From Microbulbifer thermotolerans (lineage in GTDB: Bacteria > Pseudomonadota > Gammaproteobacteria > Pseudomonadales > Cellvibrionaceae), in NCBI RefSeq assembly GCF_900112305.1, contig NZ_FOKT01000005.1:310001-374000 (forward strand): a stretch of 64,000 nt of DNA, in the 5' to 3' direction. How positions within the stretch are numbered: position 1 is the first letter of the stretch; every line of letters begins with the position of its first letter. Shown in pieces: positions 7,635 to 15,960 of this stretch. The translations under genes and the position numbers were made by a program. The notes beneath the pieces were generated by a model that ran no database searches, was not told the origin of the DNA, and saw only the letters and a list, made by a program, of their open reading frames with translations.

Positions 7635-10427
7635 TCAGAAGGATAGGGTGATGCTGCCGTAGAAGAAACGGCCGATAGTGTCGTAGTTCAGTGGCAGGGT
7701 ATTCATATCATCGTAGTTGGTGACGTAGGGTGGCTGTTGGTTCCAGACATTGCGGATGCCGCCGGAGATTTTCACGTCTTCCCAGCAGAAGTAGGCGGCG
7801 CGGATGTCCTGGTACCAGGTGGCGTCCACCTGGGTGGCTAGGTCTGCGGTATTGGGAGATATGTCATCGACGCTTCCTTCCATTCGGACAGTGGTGCCCA
7901 CGCTCCAGTAATCCGCCTCGTAGTCCGCGCTCATATAGAGCTTCCAGCGCGGGAAAGCGGCGATACGGGTGGTCACCGGGTCTGCGCCAAATTTGCCGGC
8001 GAGGTTGATTTCAGGGTCGAACGCACTGGCTTGGAACTTGTAATCGTGCAGGTAGGTGGCGAGGCCTTGCACGGCGATATTACCTTCCCAGAAATCCCAG
8101 TTGTAAAAGGCCCCCAGATCCACGCCATCTGTTTCAAAAGTGGAGATGTTTTGAGTAATGAGTGCTTGCCCGGCGATAGTGGCGTTGGCGGCGCGCCGGG
8201 GGCCAAACGCACCTGTTTGCTGGCCTACGGCTGTCGGGCCGAGGATCAGGTTGCAGAAGTCGTTGTTGGGGAAGCTGGCACTTGCGTAACAGTTGTCCAC
8301 TATCTGGTCGGTGGTGAAGGTGCCAATAGCGTCTTCAACATCGATGCGCCAGTAGTCCAAGGTAAAGCTGAGGTCCTCTACAAAGGTGGGTGTCCAGACA
8401 GCGCCCAGTGTCCAACTTTCAGACGTTTCCTTGTCGAGGTCGGGGTTACCGGCGAAGAATCCGGTGGCCTGCGGGCCGCCGGAGATCTGCGGTGAATTGA
8501 TGAGGGAAGGACTGTCGGCGTTGCAGTTGGCAATAACCGTTGGATCTGTCGCCTCGAAGCAGGGGTCGGAGTAGCGTTCGGCGGAGAGTTCTGCGGGGCT
8601 GAACAAGTCGTCTAGGCCGGGTGCGCGGAAGCCCTCGTTATAGCTGCCTCGGAACCGCAGTTCTTCGAAGGGGGCGTATTCGACAATTGCGGCGAAGGTG
8701 GTGTCGTCGCCGATGGTATCGTAGTCGGAGTAGCGCGCGGAGACTTCGAAAGCGAGCAGATCAGCCCAGCGCTGCCCTTCCAATACCGGGGCGCGAACTT
8801 CCACGTAGCCCTCGTCCACACTGTAGCTGCCGCTCCAGGGAGTTCCCTGGACGAAGTAAATTTGCCCCAGCTGGGCGGCGCCGTCCACAGTGACTTCGAC
8901 GGACTCTGAGCGGTGCTCATACCCAGCCGCCCAGGCCCAGGCTTCACTGGTGAGTGCGAAGCCGCCGAAGTCGCCGGTTACGTTGATCTGGAAGCTGCGC
9001 AGGGTTTCCTTTTCCACCGGTGAGTTGGTGACAAGCCCGAACTCGATCATATCTTCGGTCAAGGTGTCGGGATCGAAGGGGTTCCAAATACCGCAGTTGG
9101 GGTCTTCCGGGCAGTCTGCTGAGGCGAACTCTTCACCGATGATGTTGCCTTCGTCATCGCGGATAAAGTTGACTGAAGCGAGGAGCGTGTCCATATTCGT
9201 CTGATTAGCTCTGCCCCTGTCTATCTGGGGGTCTACCCAGCGGGCATAAGTGTAGGAAATATCCCAGAGCCAGTCGTTGCACCACTCTCCGTTGAAACCG
9301 ATCACACCTCGCCAGGTGCTGAGATCTTGAGTGAAGGAGCGGCCTCCCGCTTCCGTTAGGCGCCGGGTGACGAACACCGGTTCGCCGATGGGATTGAAGG
9401 GGTTGTCCGCCGCAATTCCCGGTCCCCAGAAGGTGCCCTCGGGGGCGAGTAGTTGATCGGACTGCCGGTTGGTATATAGCAGTTCCGAAAAGGCGTTGAT
9501 GGTGGTCAGGTTTTTGATATCCCAAAGTTCATGTTCGCCGTAGCCGTAAATACTGAACACTTCCTGCGGAGTGATCAGGTAGCTGAACTCGGCGAAATTG
9601 AAGCCGTCCGACGCTTGGAAGGGGCGCACTTGTCCGGTGGTCGGGTCCACGATAAAACCGGGGTCGTCCGGGTTGTCAGTGAAAAATTGTGCGGGTGTCG
9701 TGGTGCCACTGCCGAAGCAGAAAACCTGTCCTCCACCTTCAGCCAGCGGGCACTGTGAAAATTTGCGATCGCCCTGAAAAATGTCGTCGCGTTTGGTGTA
9801 TTCAACATTCAGCATGACATGACCTTTTTCGGTTTCGGCGCCAAAGGTCATGGAGGCGAGCCACTGTTCGCCATCGCTTTCGTCGGTAATGCCATAGTCG
9901 GCGCGGATCTGGGCACCTTCAAAATCTTTTTTGGTGATGATGTTGACGACCCCGGCGATGGCGTCGGAACCATAAATAGAGGATGCGCCGCTTTTTAAAA
10001 TCTCCACTCGATCAATGATGGAGATGGGGATGGTGTTCAAATCGACAGTTCCCGTCAGAGTTCCGGCGGATACCAGTCTGCGGCCATTGAGCAGTACCAG
10101 GCTGCGCGAAGAGCCCAGGCCGCGCAGGGATACCGTCGCCAAGCCAGGGTTGCCGTTATTGACGGATGAGCCGAACTGGCCGCCCGTCATGGAGGGTAGT
10201 TCCTGTAGGAAATCTTCGAGCGTGGTTTCACCGGAGTTTTCCAGAGCCGCGGCATCGAATACGGTGATGGGAACAGTGCTGGTGGCGTCAGTTGCGCGTT
10301 GGATACGCGTACCGGTAACGACGACTTCTTCCACTTCCTGAGCAAAGGACAAAGTGGCAAAACTGGCGGATACGGTGGCGGTTGCGATAGCGCCCTTAAT
10401 TGCCCGGGATAGATGGGATCTGTCCAT
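7635..10427 (-). CDS. TonB-dependent outer-membrane receptor 3
   Basis: 930 residues with a signal peptide ending near residue 29 (SFA|QEVEE), a TonB box (EEVVVTGTRIQRAT), a plug domain (SLRGLGSSRSLVLLNGRR; YGSDAIAGVVNIITKKDFEG) and a barrel ending in YGSITLSF with terminal Phe. ATG start with a GGAGAGG Shine-Dalgarno. It is not part of the duplicated pair and has a different signal peptide, and its base composition is higher in G+C than receptors 1 and 2. It is downstream of the FecIR-type unit on the same strand but separated from receptor 4 by ~290 nt of non-coding DNA (10428-10715), in which no clear promoter or terminator could be assigned. Ligand unknown. Confidence 0.92.
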   Translation of the reverse strand: MDRSHLSRAIKGAIATATVSASFATLSFAQEVEEVVVTGTRIQRATDATSTVPITVFDAAALENSGETTLEDFLQELPSMTGGQFGSSVNNGNPGLATVSLRGLGSSRSLVLLNGRRLVSAGTLTGTVDLNTIPISIIDRVEILKSGASSIYGSDAIAGVVNIITKKDFEGAQIRADYGITDESDGEQWLASMTFGAETEKGHVMLNVEYTKRDDIFQGDRKFSQCPLAEGGGQVFCFGSGTTTPAQFFTDNPDDPGFIVDPTTGQVRPFQASDGFNFAEFSYLITPQEVFSIYGYGEHELWDIKNLTTINAFSELLYTNRQSDQLLAPEGTFWGPGIAADNPFNPIGEPVFVTRRLTEAGGRSFTQDLSTWRGVIGFNGEWCNDWLWDISYTYARWVDPQIDRGRANQTNMDTLLASVNFIRDDEGNIIGEEFASADCPEDPNCGIWNPFDPDTLTEDMIEFGLVTNSPVEKETLRSFQINVTGDFGGFALTSEAWAWAAGYEHRSESVEVTVDGAAQLGQIYFVQGTPWSGSYSVDEGYVEVRAPVLEGQRWADLLAFEVSARYSDYDTIGDDTTFAAIVEYAPFEELRFRGSYNEGFRAPGLDDLFSPAELSAERYSDPCFEATDPTVIANCNADSPSLINSPQISGGPQATGFFAGNPDLDKETSESWTLGAVWTPTFVEDLSFTLDYWRIDVEDAIGTFTTDQIVDNCYASASFPNNDFCNLILGPTAVGQQTGAFGPRRAANATIAGQALITQNISTFETDGVDLGAFYNWDFWEGNIAVQGLATYLHDYKFQASAFDPEINLAGKFGADPVTTRIAAFPRWKLYMSADYEADYWSVGTTVRMEGSVDDISPNTADLATQVDATWYQDIRAAYFCWEDVKISGGIRNVWNQQPPYVTNYDDMNTLPLNYDTIGRFFYGSITLSF

Positions 10428-10715
10428 GGTATACCTCTCCTGATACCGGATCTAAACGCCGAATATGGCAGTGCCCTCCATGACAACTGCAAACTTCTAT
10501 CAACAGAGGCTTGCTAAAACACTAGAACATTTTTGTTGTAGGGGGAGTTTCCACCGAGCATTAATGCGCCGTTGGCGACTATTGTCGGTTTTTTTAGGTG
10601 TCAATGGTTTTTTTGGCTGTCAAAAAACGGAAAGTGGAGGAAAAAAGCGAGGCGTTTGATCGAAGGTTGTCCGAGTGGACTGCGGCTGCTGGCTATTGCT
10701 GGAGGAATGCCGCAA

Positions 10716-13613
10716 CTAAAGAGAATACGCCAAAGTGGTGTACCAATAGCGGCCGCTCAGGTCGTAGGTACGTCCGTCAAAGTTATCGTTGAAGGCTGTG
10801 GCGGCGAAAGGTGGTTCCCGGTCGAACAGGTTGTCGATACCGACGGCAATGCGCAGGCCGCCGGGCAGTGCGTAGGCAACTTGCAGATCGTGTGTCGTCC
10901 AGCTGTCTATTTCGCGGGTGATACGGGTGTTGTCGAGTGTGAAAGACTCCTCCAATGCACTGACAAAATGCACGGTATAGCCACCTTCCCAGGGGCCTTT
11001 TTTCCAGTAGATTCCGGTGTTGGCCTTCCATTTTGGCAGGGAACCGGCGCCGCCACTGGCGGCATCCACGAAGGTTCCCACCAAGTCTTCGGTTGCTTCA
11101 CCGGGTGCCGCCTGATTTAGGTAGCGCTGGATGTGGCTCGCGTTAAACGACCAGCGCAGCTGCCCCAGCATGTCTGAATTGTGCTCGTAGCGCATGGCTA
11201 GGTCTGCACCTCGTACTTCTCGGGCTCCGATATTGAGGCGCGTGGCGAGGATGGTAATGATTTCGCCCTGTTCATCCCGCTGCACACGGTCGGAGAAGAG
11301 GGCGTAAGAGGCGTTTTGGTCGATAAGGTATTGTGGGCTGGTATCGATGACATCGTTCTGGCGAATTTCGAAGAGGTCCAAGGTGGCGCTGAAGCCCTTT
11401 AATTTTGCCGGGGTCCACACGATCCCCAGGGACCTGTTATCAGAGGTTTCCGGCTGCAGATCCGGATTGCCGCCATACTCTGTCAAATATTGGATGCGAG
11501 CACCGTCCGCCTGGCCGCGGCAACCGGGCAGGGTGATGGCATCTCTACCGGTGCAAGGATCGAACAGGTATTCCTGGCTTTGATAACCACTCTGATTCAT
11601 GTCGATTAGAGTCGGTGCTTTGAAGCCTGTGGCGTAGCTGGCGCGCAGCATCAGAGACGGAAGAGCCCGGAACCGCAGGGCGACTTTGGGGTTGGCGGTG
11701 CTGCCGAAATCGCTGTAATTGGAGTAACGCAACGCGCCGTCCAGCCAAAAACGGTCCGCAACCAAGGGGAGTGAAATCTCGCCGAAAGTTTCGCTAATTA
11801 TGCGATGACCTTGTGCCGACCCGGCGGTGACCCCGCCAATATAGGAGAGGCCCATGGCGTCGTTGGAGCGAAAGTCGATGGCTTCGCGGCGGATTTCCAT
11901 TCCGAATGCGGCGAGGATATCGCCGGCACCACTGGTGCCAAGTGTGCCATTGGCGATATAAGTTAAAGATGTCATTCGGGTGATTCCGTCCACCAAACTT
12001 TCGGCGCGAATGTAATCGAGCTGTTCTGCATCGATACTGCCGCTGGGTCCCAGTAAATTAATGGGGATGCAGTCGCTCTCGGAATTGCAGATATCCGGGC
12101 CTTTGAGCCCGAGCGACAGGGCAAGGGGATCAATCAGGCTGCTGAGGCTTTCCGACGCGTGCGTATAGTGTTGCGCCGCGGTCAGCTCCCACTGCCAGCT
12201 GTTCAACATTCCAGTGAGCCCCAAATTGAGGCGCCAAGTCTCTGTGTCGTTGTTTTGTACACGCGGCCCCAATTCCAATACCCGCTTGCGGACATCGGTG
12301 ATTTCCTGCCCGAAAGGGTTGTAAATATTGTCCGCGGAAATTGTCAGGTCACCGTTGTCAAATCGCGTAAATACTGGTGTCGGTGCCAAAGTAGTCTCGG
12401 CCGAGGTCCTGATTCCCATAAGTTCTATAAACAGTTGGGAGTTGTCTCCCAGGTCCAGGTTACCTTCCAGGTAGGCCGATTGCCGCTCGGATGGTACCAG
12501 TGCGGTTGTGTATTCGCTGTAGTCGTAGCGGTCCTCTTGGGTCCAGGGGCGGTAGCTGCCGTCAGCGTTGGCGGTCAGGACGATGTCATCGCTCAAGGCG
12601 ATATAGCTGGAAGGCGATGCGGAGGAGCGATTGTCCGTGCCTCCGCGGCTGCGGTTGTCCGCAGTGGCAGAGATTTCCCTGTCGCGGCTCATCAGCGCAT
12701 CCTGGCGGTAATGGGCAAGGCTCAGCATCAAATGGCCGCGTTCGCCGTTCTTGCCCCAAGTCAGGTGATGGGATCCTGTCTGTTGATCGCCGCGCTGCGC
12801 TTCGCCGTAGTAACTGTTGACTGATAGGCCCTCGAAGTCCCGGCGCAGGATGATGTTGACCACTCCGGCAATGGCGTCGGAGCCGTAGACTGCCGATGCG
12901 CCGTCTTTGAGTATCTCTATACGGTCCACAGCGGACAGTGGAATGGTATTCAAGTCCGCCGCCTCGCCGCCGAAGCCATTATTGACGATACGCCGGCCGT
13001 TGATTAATACCAGTGTGTTGCTGGCGGGAAGGCCGCGCAAGGTGACAGTTGCAGTGCCATCGCCCCCATTAGTGACTGAGGTACTGGTGGAATTGCCGGA
13101 GACGGCGGGCAGGAATTTGAGCAGCTCGGAAACAGTCTGAGCACCTGTGATCTCCAGCTCCGGCTGGGCCAGAATGTCGATGGGCGCATAACTGTCCAAC
13201 TGAGGGTGACGCAGGTGGCTACCTGTCAGCATGCGGCCGGTAACGCTGATCTCTTCGGTATGTCCCTGCGAGAGCGCGCCCTGTTCTTCCGGCTCGGGCT
13301 TCCGGGGAACTACGGCTACCGCGCTCGGGCCAAGGAGCTCGTAGGTAAAAGGCAAATCTTGCAGCAGCTGACGCAATATCGGCTCAATATCGCCGTCATT
13401 AGTATTGAGTTGCTGCTTGGGCAGGGCGTAACTGGCCGCGGATGAGGCCTGTACAAGAACGGAGACTTGGCACTGACGACCGAGGGATATCAGAGCGCGG
13501 GACAGATTGCCCGCCGGGAGAGTGACACCGGATGTAGGGCAGGCGGCGATTGCCCCTTCGCAGAGCAACAACAGGATCGCCAGCGACAGTGTGGCCCGGT
13601 GCCGTAGATTCAA
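10716..13613 (-). CDS. FecA-type TonB-dependent transducer with N-terminal signalling domain (receptor 4)
   Basis: 965 residues. After the signal peptide (residues 1-23) comes a secretin/TonB N-terminal (STN) domain at ~30-105 (LPAGNLSRALISLGRQCQVSV ... LLQDLPFTYELLG), then a TonB box (EEISVTGRML), a plug (TLRGLPASNTLVLINGRR; VYGSDAIAGVVNIILRRDFEG) and a barrel. The STN domain is what talks to a FecR-type regulator, and fecR- and fecI-like genes lie directly upstream, so ligand binding here should switch on its own transcription. The only usable start is TTG at 13611-13613, because an in-frame TAG lies 15 nt upstream. It ends with TTLAYSL rather than a terminal Phe. Ligand unknown; a ferric complex is the classic case but polysaccharide-linked systems of the same design exist. 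Confidence 0.92.
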   Translation of the reverse strand: MNLRHRATLSLAILLLLCEGAIAACPTSGVTLPAGNLSRALISLGRQCQVSVLVQASSAASYALPKQQLNTNDGDIEPILRQLLQDLPFTYELLGPSAVAVVPRKPEPEEQGALSQGHTEEISVTGRMLTGSHLRHPQLDSYAPIDILAQPELEITGAQTVSELLKFLPAVSGNSTSTSVTNGGDGTATVTLRGLPASNTLVLINGRRIVNNGFGGEAADLNTIPLSAVDRIEILKDGASAVYGSDAIAGVVNIILRRDFEGLSVNSYYGEAQRGDQQTGSHHLTWGKNGERGHLMLSLAHYRQDALMSRDREISATADNRSRGGTDNRSSASPSSYIALSDDIVLTANADGSYRPWTQEDRYDYSEYTTALVPSERQSAYLEGNLDLGDNSQLFIELMGIRTSAETTLAPTPVFTRFDNGDLTISADNIYNPFGQEITDVRKRVLELGPRVQNNDTETWRLNLGLTGMLNSWQWELTAAQHYTHASESLSSLIDPLALSLGLKGPDICNSESDCIPINLLGPSGSIDAEQLDYIRAESLVDGITRMTSLTYIANGTLGTSGAGDILAAFGMEIRREAIDFRSNDAMGLSYIGGVTAGSAQGHRIISETFGEISLPLVADRFWLDGALRYSNYSDFGSTANPKVALRFRALPSLMLRASYATGFKAPTLIDMNQSGYQSQEYLFDPCTGRDAITLPGCRGQADGARIQYLTEYGGNPDLQPETSDNRSLGIVWTPAKLKGFSATLDLFEIRQNDVIDTSPQYLIDQNASYALFSDRVQRDEQGEIITILATRLNIGAREVRGADLAMRYEHNSDMLGQLRWSFNASHIQRYLNQAAPGEATEDLVGTFVDAASGGAGSLPKWKANTGIYWKKGPWEGGYTVHFVSALEESFTLDNTRITREIDSWTTHDLQVAYALPGGLRIAVGIDNLFDREPPFAATAFNDNFDGRTYDLSGRYWYTTLAYSL

Positions 13614-13746
13614 TGAGGTGCCCGCCTAGGTTTTGGTAGTGCTGCCCTGGCGCTGGGCCGGGCAACTTATTTTGTGGTTTTCGAGTGTTGTGGGCGGGTG
13701 AGACCGAGTTTATGCAATAAACAACCGCCCAGCGGGGTTTTATAAC

Positions 13747-14793
13747 CTAGATATGTTGAGGGGACAAGAGAGTCAGTTTAGGGTCGCTGTCATCCTGATA
13801 CAGGTCCAGTGCCGCGGCGATGGCCTTCAGCGTGTTGTCCGGGTCAGACAGCTCGAAGGTGCCGGATACCAAGCGGTCGCGCACGCGCGGATCCGCGGCA
13901 GCGGGAACTTTCAAGTAGCGGTTTAATTCTTCCAGTACCTCGGCAAGGGGGGTGTGTTCAAATACCAGCACACCGCGGGTCCAGTCCAGTGCTTCCTCCG
14001 CGGAGGTGCGGCCCACTTCGCTCAGTCCCCCGCTGGAAACGCTGATTTTCTGGTTTTTGGTCAATTTGACGGATTCGGGGTGGAGGCCTGAGCTACTTTC
14101 CGCTTCACTGACTGCCACCACGCCATCGGTTACGGATACGCGCGTATTTTCCGGGTTGCGCTCCACATTGAACTCGGTGCCGAGTACCCGGATGTTGGCC
14201 TTGCCCGCGGCCACTGTGAAGGGGCGCGCGGTCTGACGGACCACGTCGAAATAGGCCTCGCCGCGCAACAGGCGAGTGTGCCGCTCTTCCCGGCTGTAGG
14301 CCACGCGCAACTCAGTATTGGTATTGAGTTGTACCAGGGTGCCGTCGGCCAGGGTGACGGTGCGGGTCTCGCCAACCTGAGTGACATAAGTTTGTTCACG
14401 CAGGCCGCCGAAACTCCACGGGTTGCCCAGCCAAAGTGCAATCGCCAGACAGGCTGCGACCAGCCCTCCACTAATCGTCCACCGGGAAATAAAGCGTCGG
14501 CTGTCGGTGGCCGCGGTGCGGGCGTTCTTTTGCTGTTCAGAGGCGGGTTTTGGCGACGGCCGGCTTTCGGGGAACAGCTGGTCGATTGGCAGGTGGGCCA
14601 GGGCGCCCAGATCACCCCACAGCTCCGCCATCTGGTCGAAAGCACGGCGGTTTGCCGCGGACACAGAGAGCCATTTCGCGAATTCTCGGCGGTCGGTACT
14701 ACTGACTTTATCGGAGCGCAGACGTGCGATCCAGGCGCATGCCTGGTCCAGCTGCTCGTCGTTTGGTGCTTCTTGTACGCTCGCTGTAGTCAC
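13747..14793 (-). CDS. FecR-family anti-sigma factor / sigma regulator
   Basis: 348 residues from a GTG start. The cytoplasmic N-terminus (~15-60; ACAWIARLRSDKVSSTDRREF..W) is the DUF4880 sigma-binding part, a membrane segment lies at ~105-122 (ISGGLVAACLAIALWLG), and the periplasmic FecR domain follows (QVGETRTVTLADGTLVQLNTNT, GEAYFDV, FTVAAG, VLGTEFNV). The C-terminal part (VLVFEHTPLAEVLEELNRY) resembles the region that contacts the STN domain of the transducer. It would pass the ligand signal from receptor 4 to the sigma factor at 15207-15734. Confidence 0.92.
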   Translation of the reverse strand: MTTASVQEAPNDEQLDQACAWIARLRSDKVSSTDRREFAKWLSVSAANRRAFDQMAELWGDLGALAHLPIDQLFPESRPSPKPASEQQKNARTAATDSRRFISRWTISGGLVAACLAIALWLGNPWSFGGLREQTYVTQVGETRTVTLADGTLVQLNTNTELRVAYSREERHTRLLRGEAYFDVVRQTARPFTVAAGKANIRVLGTEFNVERNPENTRVSVTDGVVAVSEAESSSGLHPESVKLTKNQKISVSSGGLSEVGRTSAEEALDWTRGVLVFEHTPLAEVLEELNRYLKVPAAADPRVRDRLVSGTFELSDPDNTLKAIAAALDLYQDDSDPKLTLLSPQHI

Positions 14794-15206
14794 CGCTCTA
14801 TACCCTGTTTAGTCCGTGGTTGTCCTGTCTATTCTGTCTCTCGGTTAAATCCGTACTTCGCTCGTTTGTGGTGCATTTTATTCAAAGCTGCCGTTATGAC
14901 GCGATTTTTTTCGTGCACATGACTTGCTGCGCAATTACTTTTTCTTTTTGTGCGTCAAGTTGAACTTTTATATTTTCTTTCGCCAGTTTTTTGCGCTTGG
15001 ATGTCTCACCCTGATGTTAAGACGACCGGCAGTCCAAGTCCCTCAAGTAAATTTGTCGAAATATCAAAGTTGGCTTGCACAAAGCTTGTGCGCTGGCTCT
15101 CAATTCTGCAAATCCTTTGCGATAGAGCGGGGGAAAAATACGTCCAAGCAGTCAGCGTTTCACGCTGTTTGATTAGCTAATGACCAATCCGTTCCCCGGA
15201 TGCCTG
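14794..15206. other. 413-nt intergenic region between fecR-like and fecI-like genes
   Basis: A+T-rich in its middle part (14850-15000). No coding frame with family resemblance, no convincing hairpin and no consensus promoter were found. The sigma and anti-sigma genes are usually adjacent, so the gap implies that fecR here may have its own promoter, possibly read by the sigma factor itself. Confidence 0.5.
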
Positions 15207-15734
15207 TCAGTTCATATCGACACGGCGGCGGCATACCTTGAGAGCCTGCAGTATGTACTTCTCCACACTGCTTACCGAGGTGTTCATTTCCTGGGCGATT
15301 TCACTGTAGGACAGGCCTCGGGTGCGGTGTAAAAGAAAGGCTTGGCGGCATTTGAGGGGGAGACTGTCCATGGCGTCGTAGATGGATTGCAATTGCTGCC
15401 GGGCCGCCAGTACCCGTTCCGGGGACTGGTGGTCGGCTTGGTCGTCGCCGGGCAGCGTTTCCTCCTCGGCGGGCAGCTGCTGGTTGATGTACTCCATATG
15501 CAGCTTGCCGCGGCGCAGCTGATCCACGGCGAGATTGTTGGCGATCTGGTAGAGGTAGGCGCGCGGATTCTCCAGTTCCTTCTCGTCACTGAGCTTCTGC
15601 AGGCGAAGGTAAGCGTGCTGGGCTATGTCTTCGGCATCGTCGGTGTTGCGGACAATGCGGACCACGAAGCGCACCAGTGCCTGGCCGTGTTCGGCAAACA
15701 GCTTTTCCAGAAGCGTTTTCCGCGCTTTATTCAT
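15207..15734 (-). CDS. FecI-like ECF RNA polymerase sigma factor
   Basis: 175 residues from the ATG at 15734. Region 2 is visible at ~5-75 (LFAEHGQALVRFVVRI, DAEDIAQHAYLRL, NPRAYLYQIANNLAVDQLRR) and region 4 at ~115-165 (DSLPLKCRQAFLLHRTRGLSYSEIAQEMNTSVSSVEKYI). This is the iron-starvation/surface-signalling branch of ECF sigma factors. An upstream in-frame GTG at 15779 would add 15 residues but neither start has a good Shine-Dalgarno. With the FecR-like protein and receptor 4 it forms a complete trans-envelope signalling unit. No clear Fur box was found in front of it. Confidence 0.93.
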   Translation of the reverse strand: MNKARKTLLEKLFAEHGQALVRFVVRIVRNTDDAEDIAQHAYLRLQKLSDEKELENPRAYLYQIANNLAVDQLRRGKLHMEYINQQLPAEEETLPGDDQADHQSPERVLAARQQLQSIYDAMDSLPLKCRQAFLLHRTRGLSYSEIAQEMNTSVSSVEKYILQALKVCRRRVDMN

Positions 15735-15889
15735 TGATTGGAGGTGCCCCCTACTACGTGCGGCTTCGGCGATTATCACTTGTTGTTTTGATCGCGAGCT
15801 GGCGCACAGTTATAACACAGGCGCCGTGCGCCCGACGAGAGGTGGATGAGGCGGAGTGAATGTCCGCTGTGACTTGGCGCCTATGCCGG

Positions 15890-15895
15890 TATAAT
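15890..15895 (+). promoter_or_regulatory. candidate -10 box for dnaX
   Basis: A perfect TATAAT stands ~65 nt before the dnaX start in the region divergent from the sigma-factor gene. The hexamer 17 nt upstream (CTGTGA) is a poor -35, so this is a tentative sigma-70 promoter. Confidence 0.45.
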
Positions 15896-15960
15896 GGCGC
15901 CCGCGCCACCGGCGCTCGGATTGAATACAGAGAATGGCGCCGTCGGGCGCTGGAGAGTGG

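Noticed and set aside
15734-15800. Fur box before the FecI-like gene
   Set aside because: GATTATCACTTG is the best match and too far from the 19-bp consensus.
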